Below are positions 53,713-63,092 of a stretch of DNA of 64,000 nt, piece by piece. Every line of letters starts with the position of its first letter. Position 1 is the stretch's first letter. The position numbers were made by a program, and so were the translations under genes. The notes below the pieces were generated by a model. The model did not search any database. It was not told the origin of the DNA and saw only the letters and a list, made by a program, of their open reading frames with translations. The stretch lies in assembly GCA_964599095.1 (NCBI GenBank), contig CAZREB010000021.1, positions 1-64,000 of the forward strand. The letters are read 5' to 3'. The DNA is from SZAS-79 sp964599095 (lineage in GTDB: Bacteria > Pseudomonadota > Gammaproteobacteria > Burkholderiales > SG8-39).

Positions 53713-54680
53713 CGCACCGCGCGACGCTCCCAGACTTCCGGGTTGACGAAGTTCACCGGCTTCTCGCCTCGCAGCAGCCGCACCACGTCGCGCGCCGCGA
53801 ACTCGCTCATCCTTTCGACCGCTTCGACCGTGAGGCCGGCCTGGTGCGGCGTGAGGACGACGTTGTCGAGTTGCATCAGAGGGTGATCCGCCGCCAGCGG
53901 CTGCCTGTCGAAGACGTCGAGCGCGGCGCCGCGGATCCGGCGCTGCTGCAGCGCTTCGGTGATCGCGGCCTCATCGACGACCGGCCCGCGCGCGACGTTG
54001 ACCAGCACCGCATTCTTTTTCATCGATGCGATCCGCGCGCGGCTTGCAAGGCCCCTGGTCTGGGCCGTGAGCGGGCAGGCAAGGACGACGAAATCGCTTT
54101 CGGCAAACAGCTGGTCGGCGGACACGCCGGCGACTTCCTTTGGCAAGTTCGCGAGGTTGCGCTGGTGGCCGATGACCTTCATGCCGAAGCCGTGATTGCA
54201 GATGCGGGTGACGACCCTGCCGATCGCGCCGACGCCGACAATGCCGACCGTCTTGCCGGAGAGTTCCATGCTCTCGTCGGAGAGCACGCGTGCGGCGTCC
54301 CAGCCTTGCGTGCGAATCAGCGCGTCCATCCGGTGCGTGCGGCGCGCGAGCATCAGCATCGTGGTGACCACGTGCTCGGCCACCGTCTGCGCGTTGACGC
54401 CGGGCACGTTCGCCACCGGGATCCCGAGGCTGGTGGCCGACTCCATCGGGATCATGTCGACGCCCGCGCCGTGGCGCACCACGCCTTTCAGCCGGTTGGG
54501 CCGCTCGAAGATGTCGTCGGGGAGCTTGGTGCGGACCACCAGCACGTCGCAGTCCCCGATCATCGCGCGCAGCGTGTCGGGCTTCGGGTCCGGCGCGAGG
54601 ACCAGCTCGGCGACCTCGCGGATGATGTTTTCGCCCACCGGGACCGACGGATTGGTGAGGACTACCTTGGGACGCGTCAT
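53709..54680 (-). CDS. D-2-hydroxyacid dehydrogenase (NAD-dependent)
   Basis: A 323-residue dehydrogenase of the D-isomer-specific family, which reduces 2-oxoacids or oxidises D-2-hydroxyacids. It has the Rossmann loop GIVGVGAIGRVV, the catalytic arginine segment VNVARGPVVDE, and LTPHQAG with the acid-base histidine. Early substrate-binding elements GVVRHGAGVDMIP are intact. It begins eight bases after the amidase stop and shares that operon; an amide of a hydroxy acid cleaved by the amidase could feed it, but that is inference. Confidence 0.92.
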   Translation of the reverse strand: MTRPKVVLTNPSVPVGENIIREVAELVLAPDPKPDTLRAMIGDCDVLVVRTKLPDDIFERPNRLKGVVRHGAGVDMIPMESATSLGIPVANVPGVNAQTVAEHVVTTMLMLARRTHRMDALIRTQGWDAARVLSDESMELSGKTVGIVGVGAIGRVVTRICNHGFGMKVIGHQRNLANLPKEVAGVSADQLFAESDFVVLACPLTAQTRGLASRARIASMKKNAVLVNVARGPVVDEAAITEALQQRRIRGAALDVFDRQPLAADHPLMQLDNVVLTPHQAGLTVEAVERMSEFAARDVVRLLRGEKPVNFVNPEVWERRAVR

Positions 54681-54688
54681 CGATGATT

Positions 54689-56098
54689 TCACTTCTTCAG
54701 TTTGGACAGGTCGGGGGAGGCGATCGGCATCAGCGACTCGAACGCGCGCGCGGCGCGCAGCACGAGCGCATCGGCGTAGCGCGCGCCGACGATATGCAGG
54801 CCGACCGGCAGGCCGGCCTTGGTCAGCCCGCAGGGAATCGAAGCCGCCGGTTGCTGCGTCAGGTTGAACGGGTACGAGAAGGGCGACCAGTCGGTCCAGC
54901 GCTTTTCCTTCAGCTCGTCGGCCACTTCGCGGCCGACCTCGAAGGCGGCGAGCGGCAGCGTCGGCGTGAGCAGGAGGTCGTACTGCTGGTGGAAGAGCTG
55001 CATCTGCACGCCGAGCTGGCCGCGCTGCCGGGCCGCGTCGAGGATGTCCATCGCGCTGAACGCGGCGCCCTGGCGCGCGGTGTCGACGAGTCCAGGGTCG
55101 ATCAGCGCGTGCTTTTCCTTCGGGATCGTCGAGAGGAGCAGCGCGGCGCCCGGGAACCAGTGCCTGGCGAAAATCTCCCCGGCGTTCGTGAAGCCCGGAT
55201 CCTTTTCCTCGACGATCGCACCGAGCTCGGCAAAACGCAGCGCGGCCTTCTTGACGAGCGCCGCGACCTCCGGGTCGACGTTCGCGGAGCCGAGCGTGGC
55301 GCTGTAGGCAATGCGCAATCCCCTGACGCCGTCGTCGAGCCCGATGCGATAGTCGCACCCGTCCGGCGGAAGCTGGTGCCAGTCGCGCGCGTCCGGCAGC
55401 GTCAGCACGTTCATCATCAGTGCCGAGTCGGCCACGGTGCGCGTCATCGGGCCCACGTGCGCGACCGTGCCGAAGGGCGACAGCGGCCAGGCCGGCACGC
55501 GCCCGAAGGTGGGCTTGATGCCGAACAGGCCGGAAAAGGCGCAGGGGATGCGGATCGACCCGCCGCCGTCGGTCCCGATGGTCAGCGGCCCCATGCCGGC
55601 CGCCACCGCTGCGGCGCTGCCTCCGGAGGAGCCGCCGGGTGTCTTTGCCGGGTTCCAGGGATTGCGCGTGATGCCGGTGAGCGGGTTGTCGCATACGCCT
55701 TTCCAGCCGAACTCGGGCGTCGTCGTCTTGCCGAAGATCACCGCGCCGTGCTCGCGCAGGCGCGCCACCACGGGCGCGTCGTCCTCCCACGGCCCCTTGG
55801 GATCGATCGTCTTCGAGCCGCGCAGCGTCGGCCAGCCCTTGGTGTAGAGCAAATCCTTGATCGAGGCCGGCACGCCGTCGAGCAGGCCGCGCGGCTCGCC
55901 CTTCATCCAGCGGGCCTCGGACATCCGCGCGCTTTCGAGCGCGAAATCCGGATCGAGATGGCAGAACGCGTTCAGTACCGGGTTCAGCGATTCGACCCTG
56001 TGGAGGACCGCCCGGATGACCTCGACCGGCGAGAGGCGCTTGGCGCGATAGAGCAATACCAGTTCCGTCGCGGAGAGGGAGCACAGTTCGTTCGACAT
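54689..56098 (-). CDS. Amidase-signature family amidase
   Basis: A 469-residue amidase. The Ser-cisSer-Lys triad is complete: K81 in PASIKDLL, S157 in TPGGSSGGS and S181 in GTDGGGSIR, with the usual 24-residue spacing between the serines. It differs from the AtzE-type enzyme at 6345 by lacking a small partner gene. It is the first gene of a two-gene minus-strand operon with the hydroxyacid dehydrogenase and is divergent from the 2-hydroxyacid oxidase gene. Confidence 0.92.
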   Translation of the reverse strand: MSNELCSLSATELVLLYRAKRLSPVEVIRAVLHRVESLNPVLNAFCHLDPDFALESARMSEARWMKGEPRGLLDGVPASIKDLLYTKGWPTLRGSKTIDPKGPWEDDAPVVARLREHGAVIFGKTTTPEFGWKGVCDNPLTGITRNPWNPAKTPGGSSGGSAAAVAAGMGPLTIGTDGGGSIRIPCAFSGLFGIKPTFGRVPAWPLSPFGTVAHVGPMTRTVADSALMMNVLTLPDARDWHQLPPDGCDYRIGLDDGVRGLRIAYSATLGSANVDPEVAALVKKAALRFAELGAIVEEKDPGFTNAGEIFARHWFPGAALLLSTIPKEKHALIDPGLVDTARQGAAFSAMDILDAARQRGQLGVQMQLFHQQYDLLLTPTLPLAAFEVGREVADELKEKRWTDWSPFSYPFNLTQQPAASIPCGLTKAGLPVGLHIVGARYADALVLRAARAFESLMPIASPDLSKLKK

Positions 56099-56181
56099 TC
56101 GAAACCTCTTGCCGGCGCGCGGCCCGGTGCGTGGGTAAAGGCGTATTGTAGTTTCGATTCAATCTCCGTAAGGATGGCCCG

Positions 56182-57324
<1,143 letters not shown>

Positions 57325-57329
57325 AAGGT

Positions 57330-57347
57330 AAAAGGGGCCAGGCTCAA
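57330..57347. repeat. REP copy at the 3' side of the transposase gene
   Basis: AAAAGGGGCCAGGCTCAA, the same core as the copies at 32.5 kb. It overlaps the stop codon of the transposase gene (57344-57346) and lies just after the hydroxy-acid oxidase stop. Confidence 0.92.
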
Positions 57348-58060
57348 GTCTTGCAACGGGGCCCGGTGAAGCCCGCCTCGTGGCCTGGTCCACCCTGCGG
57401 CCCGGCTTCGCACCGGGCGCCCACTGCATTCTCGGCCGCGGCGCGAAACAGCCTGTCGCCCACCGGCCGGCTGCGCCGCGCGGCAAGACGGATATCGTCG
57501 ATCGCGGAAGCGTCTGTACCTGAATCGAACAGCTTGCGATAAGCGGCCTGCCGCTCCGGACCGTCGCGACCGAGCGCCCAATAGAGCGGATGCGGCGACA
57601 CCAGTTCATCGGGCTGGCCGAAAGCATGCGTCCGGTAGCTCGACCACGGGTAGTCCGCCGGGTCGCGCACGATTGCTGCCCGGACCGGATTGAGCTCGAT
57701 GTAGCGCTGGCAGGCGAGCAGGTACCGGTTGGACTGGATGAGCGAGGATTTGTAGCGGCCGTCCCACAAGGTCCCTGTCCGCTCGTAAGTCCGGTTCACA
57801 TGCTGGACGTAGCGCCGGCCGAGAGAGATCAGGGCTCGGGGCACGGCTTCTGCGGATCGGGGTGTCAGAAGCAGGTGCACGTGATTTGTCATCAGCACGT
57901 ACGCATGGAGCGTGCACTCCGCCTCGGTCAACGCTTCTCGCAGCCATTGCAGGTAGTGCCTGCAGTCGGCCTCCGCAAAGAAGCACCGCGCCCGGTTGTG
58001 GCCGCGCTGCACGATGTGCAGGGGGACGTGATCGACGTGGAAGCGCGGCCGCCGGGGCAT
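57344..58060 (-). CDS. REP-associated tyrosine transposase (RAYT, Y1/HUH type)
   Basis: A 238-residue HUH-type single-strand nuclease. The metal-binding HVH is at residues 60-62 (LMTNHVHLLL), the probable catalytic tyrosine is Y120 in YIELNPVRA, and GTLWDGRYKSSLIQ is typical of the family. RAYTs cut REP sequences and are thought to have spread them. The gene is flanked by inverted REP copies at 57330 and 58130, and its stop codon lies inside one of them, so gene plus flanks form a complete unit. The last 30 residues are glycine-rich and vary from the family core. Confidence 0.92.
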   Translation of the reverse strand: MPRRPRFHVDHVPLHIVQRGHNRARCFFAEADCRHYLQWLREALTEAECTLHAYVLMTNHVHLLLTPRSAEAVPRALISLGRRYVQHVNRTYERTGTLWDGRYKSSLIQSNRYLLACQRYIELNPVRAAIVRDPADYPWSSYRTHAFGQPDELVSPHPLYWALGRDGPERQAAYRKLFDSGTDASAIDDIRLAARRSRPVGDRLFRAAAENAVGARCEAGPQGGPGHEAGFTGPRCKT

Positions 58061-58129
58061 CGGGGCTCCTCGAACATTGCAGATGCCCCCTCAACGCGCC
58101 AACTCGCCGCCCGGACGACAGGCCCAGGA

Positions 58130-58155
58130 TGACAGGTTTGAGCCTGGCCCCTTTT
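58130..58155. repeat. REP copy at the 5' side of the transposase gene
   Basis: The inverted partner of the copy at 57330, with GAGCCTGGCCCC as its core. Over 26 bases it matches the copy at 32641-32666 except at one position near its left end (TGA for TGT). It directly abuts the stop codon of the phosphodiesterase gene. Confidence 0.92.
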
Positions 58156-59000
58156 CAGTCGATCAGCTTGCCGTTCATCCGAAACGGGTAGGGGCCGTCG
58201 AATGAGCCGACGAATGCGGTGTGGCTCACGATGCCGGTTCCGGGCGTGAAGGCGTGCAGCCCGTAGGCGGGCGGCTCCATGACGAAGCACGACGCCGCAT
58301 CGTCCGCCAGGTCGAGCGCGACCTGGTGAGCGGGACTCGGCACCGTGCAGGCGATCGTCCCCGCAAACCGCGCCATGATCGGTCGATGCAGGTGTCCGCA
58401 CAGCAGGCGTTCGACCTGCGGGTGCTTGCGGATCACGCCGGCGAGGGCTTCGGGATGCTCGAGGCCTTGCGCGTCCATGTGGCCGATGAAGGTGTGGAAC
58501 GGCGGATGGTGCATCAGCACGACCGTGGCCTTGTCCGGCTGCTCGGCCAGCTTCGCGTCGAGCCAGGCCATGCGGTCGGCCGAAGCGAGGCCGCCGGACT
58601 GGCCGGGCACCGTGGTGTCCAGCCCGATGATGCGCACCGGATGGTCCTCGATCGCATAGTTGACGTACTCGGCATGCTGGCGAAGGTAGGCATGGTCCGG
58701 GAACGCGACACGCAGCGCCTCGCGCTCGTCGTGATTGCCGGGAATCAGGTAGATCGGCATCGGCAGGGGCGCGAGCAATTCCCGAAACACCGCGTATTCG
58801 TCCGGCCGCCCGAAATCGACCAGGTCACCGGTAAACACCACCGCATCCGGCCGCTGCGGCAAGGCGAGCATGTGCGCGATGCACGCGCGCAGCAGGCCTG
58901 CGGTGTCGACGACGCGATACGAGAGCTTCCCGCCCGCCTTGATATGCAGGTCGCTGACCTGCGCGATCAGGAAGGGCTTGCCTTGGCTGCCCACGGGCAC
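58155..59000 (-). CDS. Calcineurin-like metallophosphodiesterase
   Basis: A 281-residue binuclear metal phosphoesterase of the CpdA/GpdQ type. All family motifs are visible: VSDLHIK (D16, H18), FTGDLVDFG, IPGNHDER, MHHPPFH and CGHLHRP. Such enzymes cleave glycerophosphodiesters or cyclic nucleotides; length and motifs are close to GpdQ. The GTG start at 59000 directly follows the Bug gene stop. It is the last gene of a minus-strand operon with two sulfatases and two Bug receptors, so its substrate could be an ester related to theirs. Confidence 0.9.
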   Translation of the reverse strand: MPVGSQGKPFLIAQVSDLHIKAGGKLSYRVVDTAGLLRACIAHMLALPQRPDAVVFTGDLVDFGRPDEYAVFRELLAPLPMPIYLIPGNHDEREALRVAFPDHAYLRQHAEYVNYAIEDHPVRIIGLDTTVPGQSGGLASADRMAWLDAKLAEQPDKATVVLMHHPPFHTFIGHMDAQGLEHPEALAGVIRKHPQVERLLCGHLHRPIMARFAGTIACTVPSPAHQVALDLADDAASCFVMEPPAYGLHAFTPGTGIVSHTAFVGSFDGPYPFRMNGKLID

Positions 59001-59966
59001 TCAGTCGGCCTTGATGCCGGCCTGCCTGATCACGGTCGCCCAGCGGTTCATGTCGGCCTCGAGGAATTTGCCGAACGCCTGCGGCGTGCCCGGGTCGAGC
59101 TCGGCCCCGAGCGCCACGAGCTTCTTCTGCACGTCCGGGTGCTTGAGCGCCGCGTTGATCTCGGCGTTCAGCTTGCCGACGATCTCGGGCGGCGTGCCTG
59201 CGGGTGCCAGGTACCCGAACCAGGTGCTGACCTCATAGCCCGGATAGCCGCTCTCGGCCACCGTCGGCAGGTCGGGCAGCGCGGAGGAGCGCTTGGGCGT
59301 CGTCACCGCCAGCGGGCGGGCCTGACCGGCCTGCACGCGCGCTTTCGCCAGCGCCATCGTAAGCGGCATCATCGATACCTCGCCGGTGATCAATGCGGTC
59401 ACCGCTTCGGGCTGGCCCTTGTACGGGATGTGCACCAGCTTGATTTGCGCCATCTGCTCGAGCAACTCGGCGGCCAGGTGCACCGACGATCCGGCGCCGG
59501 CCGAGGCGTAATTGATCTGGCCCGGCCGAGCCTTGGCGTAGGCGATGAATTCGGCCAGTGTCTTCGCCGGCACCGACGGATGCACCAGGATCACGTTGGG
59601 GATCACGCCGACCATCGCCACCGGCGCAAAGCTCTTGAGCGGATGCCACGGAAGCTTGGAGTAGAGGCTGATGTTGACCGTGTGCGAGGGGCTTGCGACC
59701 ACGAGTGTGTAGCCGTCGGGCGCCGACCGCGCCACCGCCTCGGTGCCGATCGAGCCGGCCGCACCGACCTTGTTCTCGACCACGCTGGGCTGGCCGATCG
59801 TCTGCGCCATGCGCTCGCCGACCGAGCGCGCGATGACGTCGACGACGCCGCCCGCCGGGTAGGGGACGACCACGCGGATCGGCTTGGACGGGTAGCCCTG
59901 CGCTTGCGCCGCGGCACCGGCCGCGGCAAGCAATAGCGTCGCTGCAATGTTCCTGGTGATGCGCAT
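59001..59966 (-). CDS. Bug-family (TTT) periplasmic solute-binding protein
   Basis: A 321-residue receptor with a signal peptide (MRITRNIAATLLLAAAGAAA) and the opening YPSKPIRVVVPYPAGGVVDV. Family segments KVGAAGSIGTEAVARSAPDG and HIPYKGQPEAVTALITG are present, ending RQAGIKAD. It lies 31 bases after the choline-sulfatase-like gene. In this operon it may bring in a sulfate ester or the acid released from it. Confidence 0.92.
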   Translation of the reverse strand: MRITRNIAATLLLAAAGAAAQAQGYPSKPIRVVVPYPAGGVVDVIARSVGERMAQTIGQPSVVENKVGAAGSIGTEAVARSAPDGYTLVVASPSHTVNISLYSKLPWHPLKSFAPVAMVGVIPNVILVHPSVPAKTLAEFIAYAKARPGQINYASAGAGSSVHLAAELLEQMAQIKLVHIPYKGQPEAVTALITGEVSMMPLTMALAKARVQAGQARPLAVTTPKRSSALPDLPTVAESGYPGYEVSTWFGYLAPAGTPPEIVGKLNAEINAALKHPDVQKKLVALGAELDPGTPQAFGKFLEADMNRWATVIRQAGIKAD

Positions 59967-59997
59967 CTGATTCTCCTTGGCAGTTGTCGCCGGACGC

Positions 59998-61569
59998 TCA
60001 GGGCTTCCGGTCGGGTACAGCGGGCGGGACATAGGGAAACCGCGCCTTCGACTTGACGCTGGTCGGCCCGGCACCGCCGGCGCCGCGAATATAACGCCTG
60101 GACTCGTCGACGAAGGGCTGGTAGGCCCAATTCGGGTAAAGGTCCGTCCCGGCGGCGACGCGCGCGAGGAACAGGCGCCGTCGCTGGCTCGCGAGGATGC
60201 GGGCATGGACTTCTTCCGGATCCCAGTCGCGCACGAGGCGAGCATGCAGTGCATTTTCAGTCGCGGCATGCACCGGCATCCCGGCGAGGTTCCGCAATTC
60301 GTCGCGGTCGGTCTCGAGGTCGAACAGCATGGGGGCGAGGCCCCGGGTGTAGACATACTTGTAACGGCCCTGCCTCACCATCCTGGAAGCGGCGCAGACG
60401 CCTTCGGAACTGTACTCCGCGATGACTTCGCGAGCATCGGCCGGCCCGCCTTCGAGAAGCGGGACCAGTGAGCTTCCGTCGATCGGGTCGACGTACCCGG
60501 TCGCCTTGCCTGCGCGCGCCACGTCCATGAAGGTCGGCAGCAGGTCGAGCAGCGAAACCGGCGCCGCGATCCTGCGCGGCGCATACCGCCCGGGCATCGA
60601 GACGATCAGCGGCACGCGCGCCGACCATTCGTAGAAGGTCTGCTTGTACCACATGCCGCGCTCGCCCATCATCTCGCCGTGATCGACGGCGAACACCACC
60701 AGCGTATTGCCGTCCAACCCGGTTTCCCCGAGCGTGCGCATGATCCGGCCGACCTTGTCGTCGATATAGCTGATCATCCCGTAGTAGGCATGGCGGGCGT
60801 TGCGCACGCGCGCTTCGGTCAGCTCGTACTCGTCCTGCGCGTGCGCTACGTAAAGCCAGCGGCTGTGCTCGTCCAGGTTCTCAAAGGGAATCGGCGGCAC
60901 GCGGGGGAGGTCGATCTCGTCGTCGCGGTATCGGTCCCAATGCTCCTGCCCGGTGACGAACGGCGGGTGAGGGTGGGTAAACGAGACCGTCAGGAAGAAA
61001 GGCTGTTCCGCCGGCGCACGGGCCGCGTCGTAGAGCCGCTGGATCCCGTGGTATTCGACTTCGTCGTCGTAGTCGATCTGCAGGCTGCGCACGCACGGCC
61101 CGGCCTCGACCACCGGCCGCATGCTGACGCCCGTGGGCCGGTAAGACGGGCCCTTCAGCCAATCGGGCGTCCAGCTGAAGTCCGCGGGGTAGATGTCGGT
61201 GGTCAGCCTTTCCTCGAACCCGTGCAGCTGGTCCGCGCCGATGAAATGCATCTTGCCGCACAGGATCGTCCGGTAGCCCGCATCGCGTAGATAGTGCGCC
61301 ATCGTCGGAATCGATGACGGGAACTCCGAAGCGTTGTCGTAGGCGCCGATCGCGTGCGGCAGGCGCCCGGACAGCATCGAGAACCGCGATGGCGCGCAGA
61401 TCGGGAAGTTGCAATAGGCGTTCTCGAAAACCGCGCCCGACTCGGCCAGGCGCGAGAGGTTGGGCGCCTTGACGACCTTATGGCCATAGACCGGCAGCGC
61501 GGGAGCCGCAAGCTGGTCGGCCATGACCAGCAGGATGTTCGGCGGCCGGCCGCTCGAAGGCCGGCTCAT
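59998..61569 (-). CDS. Sulfatase, choline-sulfatase-like
   Basis: A 523-residue type I sulfatase. The formylglycine site CAPSR is at residues 58-62 and must be converted by a formylglycine-generating enzyme. Metal-binding residues are in LLVMADQ (D18) and FAVDHGEMMGERG. The C-terminal extension RRRLFLARVAAG, then NWAYQPFVDESRRYIRG, matches the extra domain of choline sulfatases, which release choline from choline-O-sulfate. No bet genes or choline transporter lie nearby, so the true substrate is open. There is no signal peptide, so it acts in the cytoplasm. ATG 61569 overlaps the stop of the second sulfatase (ATGA). Confidence 0.87.
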   Translation of the reverse strand: MSRPSSGRPPNILLVMADQLAAPALPVYGHKVVKAPNLSRLAESGAVFENAYCNFPICAPSRFSMLSGRLPHAIGAYDNASEFPSSIPTMAHYLRDAGYRTILCGKMHFIGADQLHGFEERLTTDIYPADFSWTPDWLKGPSYRPTGVSMRPVVEAGPCVRSLQIDYDDEVEYHGIQRLYDAARAPAEQPFFLTVSFTHPHPPFVTGQEHWDRYRDDEIDLPRVPPIPFENLDEHSRWLYVAHAQDEYELTEARVRNARHAYYGMISYIDDKVGRIMRTLGETGLDGNTLVVFAVDHGEMMGERGMWYKQTFYEWSARVPLIVSMPGRYAPRRIAAPVSLLDLLPTFMDVARAGKATGYVDPIDGSSLVPLLEGGPADAREVIAEYSSEGVCAASRMVRQGRYKYVYTRGLAPMLFDLETDRDELRNLAGMPVHAATENALHARLVRDWDPEEVHARILASQRRRLFLARVAAGTDLYPNWAYQPFVDESRRYIRGAGGAGPTSVKSKARFPYVPPAVPDRKP

Positions 61570-63086
61570 GGCAGGCCCAGGCGCGAGAAGGCTTCGGCGG
61601 GCGCGTCGTTCTTGCGCATCAGCTCCGCCATCAGCCCGAGCAGGCGGGCCTCGATCGCGTCGTCGCGAAAAGGCTTCTGCTGGGCGTAGTCGTCCTGCAG
61701 GTCGTAGAGGACGGTGGTCGTGTCCTCGTAGCCTCCGCCCTGGCCCTGGTGCCCGGTCGGCTGGCCCTTGACGTTGCGCCGCGCCGGGACTTTCAGCACC
61801 GGCACGCCCCGGGTAAACGCGAAGGGCGGCTCGAGTTGCGCGCCGCGCAGTTCGTCGACATGGAACAGCGTCTTCAGGTGCATCGGCATCAGGGTGTATT
61901 CGTAGAGCATTTGCGCGGTCATGTCCTCGGGGTAGCGGAAATACGTGTAGCGCCCGTCGGTGATGTTCGTCCCGGCGCCGAACATGCCGAACAGGGCGGC
62001 CTCGCGGATCGGCTCGTCGGCTTCGAGCAAGCCGAGCAGGGACCGGCCCTCGACGCCCTCGGGGACCGGCACGCCGTGCAGGTCGAGCAGCGTGGGCATC
62101 AGGTCGGTCGTCTGGGTCAGGGACTTGCGCCGCGACCCGGCCTGCCGCGCGAACGCCGGATGGTGGATCACGAGCGGGATGTGCGAAATCTCATTGTAGA
62201 ACGGCATCCTGTTCTTGCCCCACCAGTCATGCTCGGCGAGCAGGAACCCGTGGTCCGTGGTCAGGACGACCGCAGTGTCCTTCCACATGCCGTGCCGGTC
62301 GAGGTAGTCGAGCAACTTGCCGAAATAGGTGTCGCACATGGTCAGCAGCGCAGCGTAGTTCGCGCGCAGCTCGGCCACTTCCGGGCCGCTTTCCTCCAGC
62401 CGCTTGTAGCGCGGCCAGTCGAGGATCGGGCCGTGGTATCCGGTGGGGTACCGCTCCCGGTACACCGAAGGGGCATGGAAGGGCTCGTGCGGATCGAAGC
62501 ATTCGAGATGGAGCAGCCAGCCGTCCGAGGACCGGTTTGCATCGAGGAACTCGAATCCCGCGGCGAACGTGCGGGGACAGCAGTAATCCGCCTCTTCACG
62601 CATGGACTCGCGATTGACCATCGCCTGGAGGCGCCCGTCGCCCTTGCCCTGCGGTTGCTGCATGGCGTGGTACATCGCGCGGAAACGCTCGAGCGGCGGC
62701 GCGACCATCGCCTTCCATTTGTCCCACTCCTGGCCGCGGATGAACTCCCACGAGGAATAACGGTTGTGGTAGGTCGCCCCGCCGTCCTCCCAGTAGTGAT
62801 AGTGGTCCGAAACCAGGTGCGTATGCGTGCCTGCGGCCTGCAGCAGTTCCGGAAACGAATTGTCGAAAGGCTCCAGCGGCCCCCAGCTGCGATGCAGGAA
62901 GTTCAGGCGGCCCGTATGCAGGTCGCGGCGCGCCGGCATGCAGGGCAGGCTGCCGGTGTAATGCGTGTCGAACGCCACCGCCCGCTCGGCGAAGCGGGCG
63001 AAATTCGGCGTTGCGATCGACGTGCCGCCATAGCACTCCAGCGCGTTGCGCACCAGCGAGTCGAACAGGACGAAGATGGTGCGCAT
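61566..63086 (-). CDS. Sulfatase with CMPAR active-site motif
   Basis: A 506-residue sulfatase-family protein. The active-site motif reads C49-M-P-A-R53, keeping the essential C-x-P-x-R but with alanine in place of the usual serine; maturation by a formylglycine-generating enzyme is still expected. Other metal residues are in FVLFDS (D9) and TTDHGFLLAEHDWWGK. It has no signal peptide. The protein differs clearly from its neighbour and lacks the choline-sulfatase tail. It follows a Bug gene by six bases. Confidence 0.87.
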   Translation of the reverse strand: MRTIFVLFDSLVRNALECYGGTSIATPNFARFAERAVAFDTHYTGSLPCMPARRDLHTGRLNFLHRSWGPLEPFDNSFPELLQAAGTHTHLVSDHYHYWEDGGATYHNRYSSWEFIRGQEWDKWKAMVAPPLERFRAMYHAMQQPQGKGDGRLQAMVNRESMREEADYCCPRTFAAGFEFLDANRSSDGWLLHLECFDPHEPFHAPSVYRERYPTGYHGPILDWPRYKRLEESGPEVAELRANYAALLTMCDTYFGKLLDYLDRHGMWKDTAVVLTTDHGFLLAEHDWWGKNRMPFYNEISHIPLVIHHPAFARQAGSRRKSLTQTTDLMPTLLDLHGVPVPEGVEGRSLLGLLEADEPIREAALFGMFGAGTNITDGRYTYFRYPEDMTAQMLYEYTLMPMHLKTLFHVDELRGAQLEPPFAFTRGVPVLKVPARRNVKGQPTGHQGQGGGYEDTTTVLYDLQDDYAQQKPFRDDAIEARLLGLMAELMRKNDAPAEAFSRLGLP

Positions 63087-63092
63087 GGCCGG

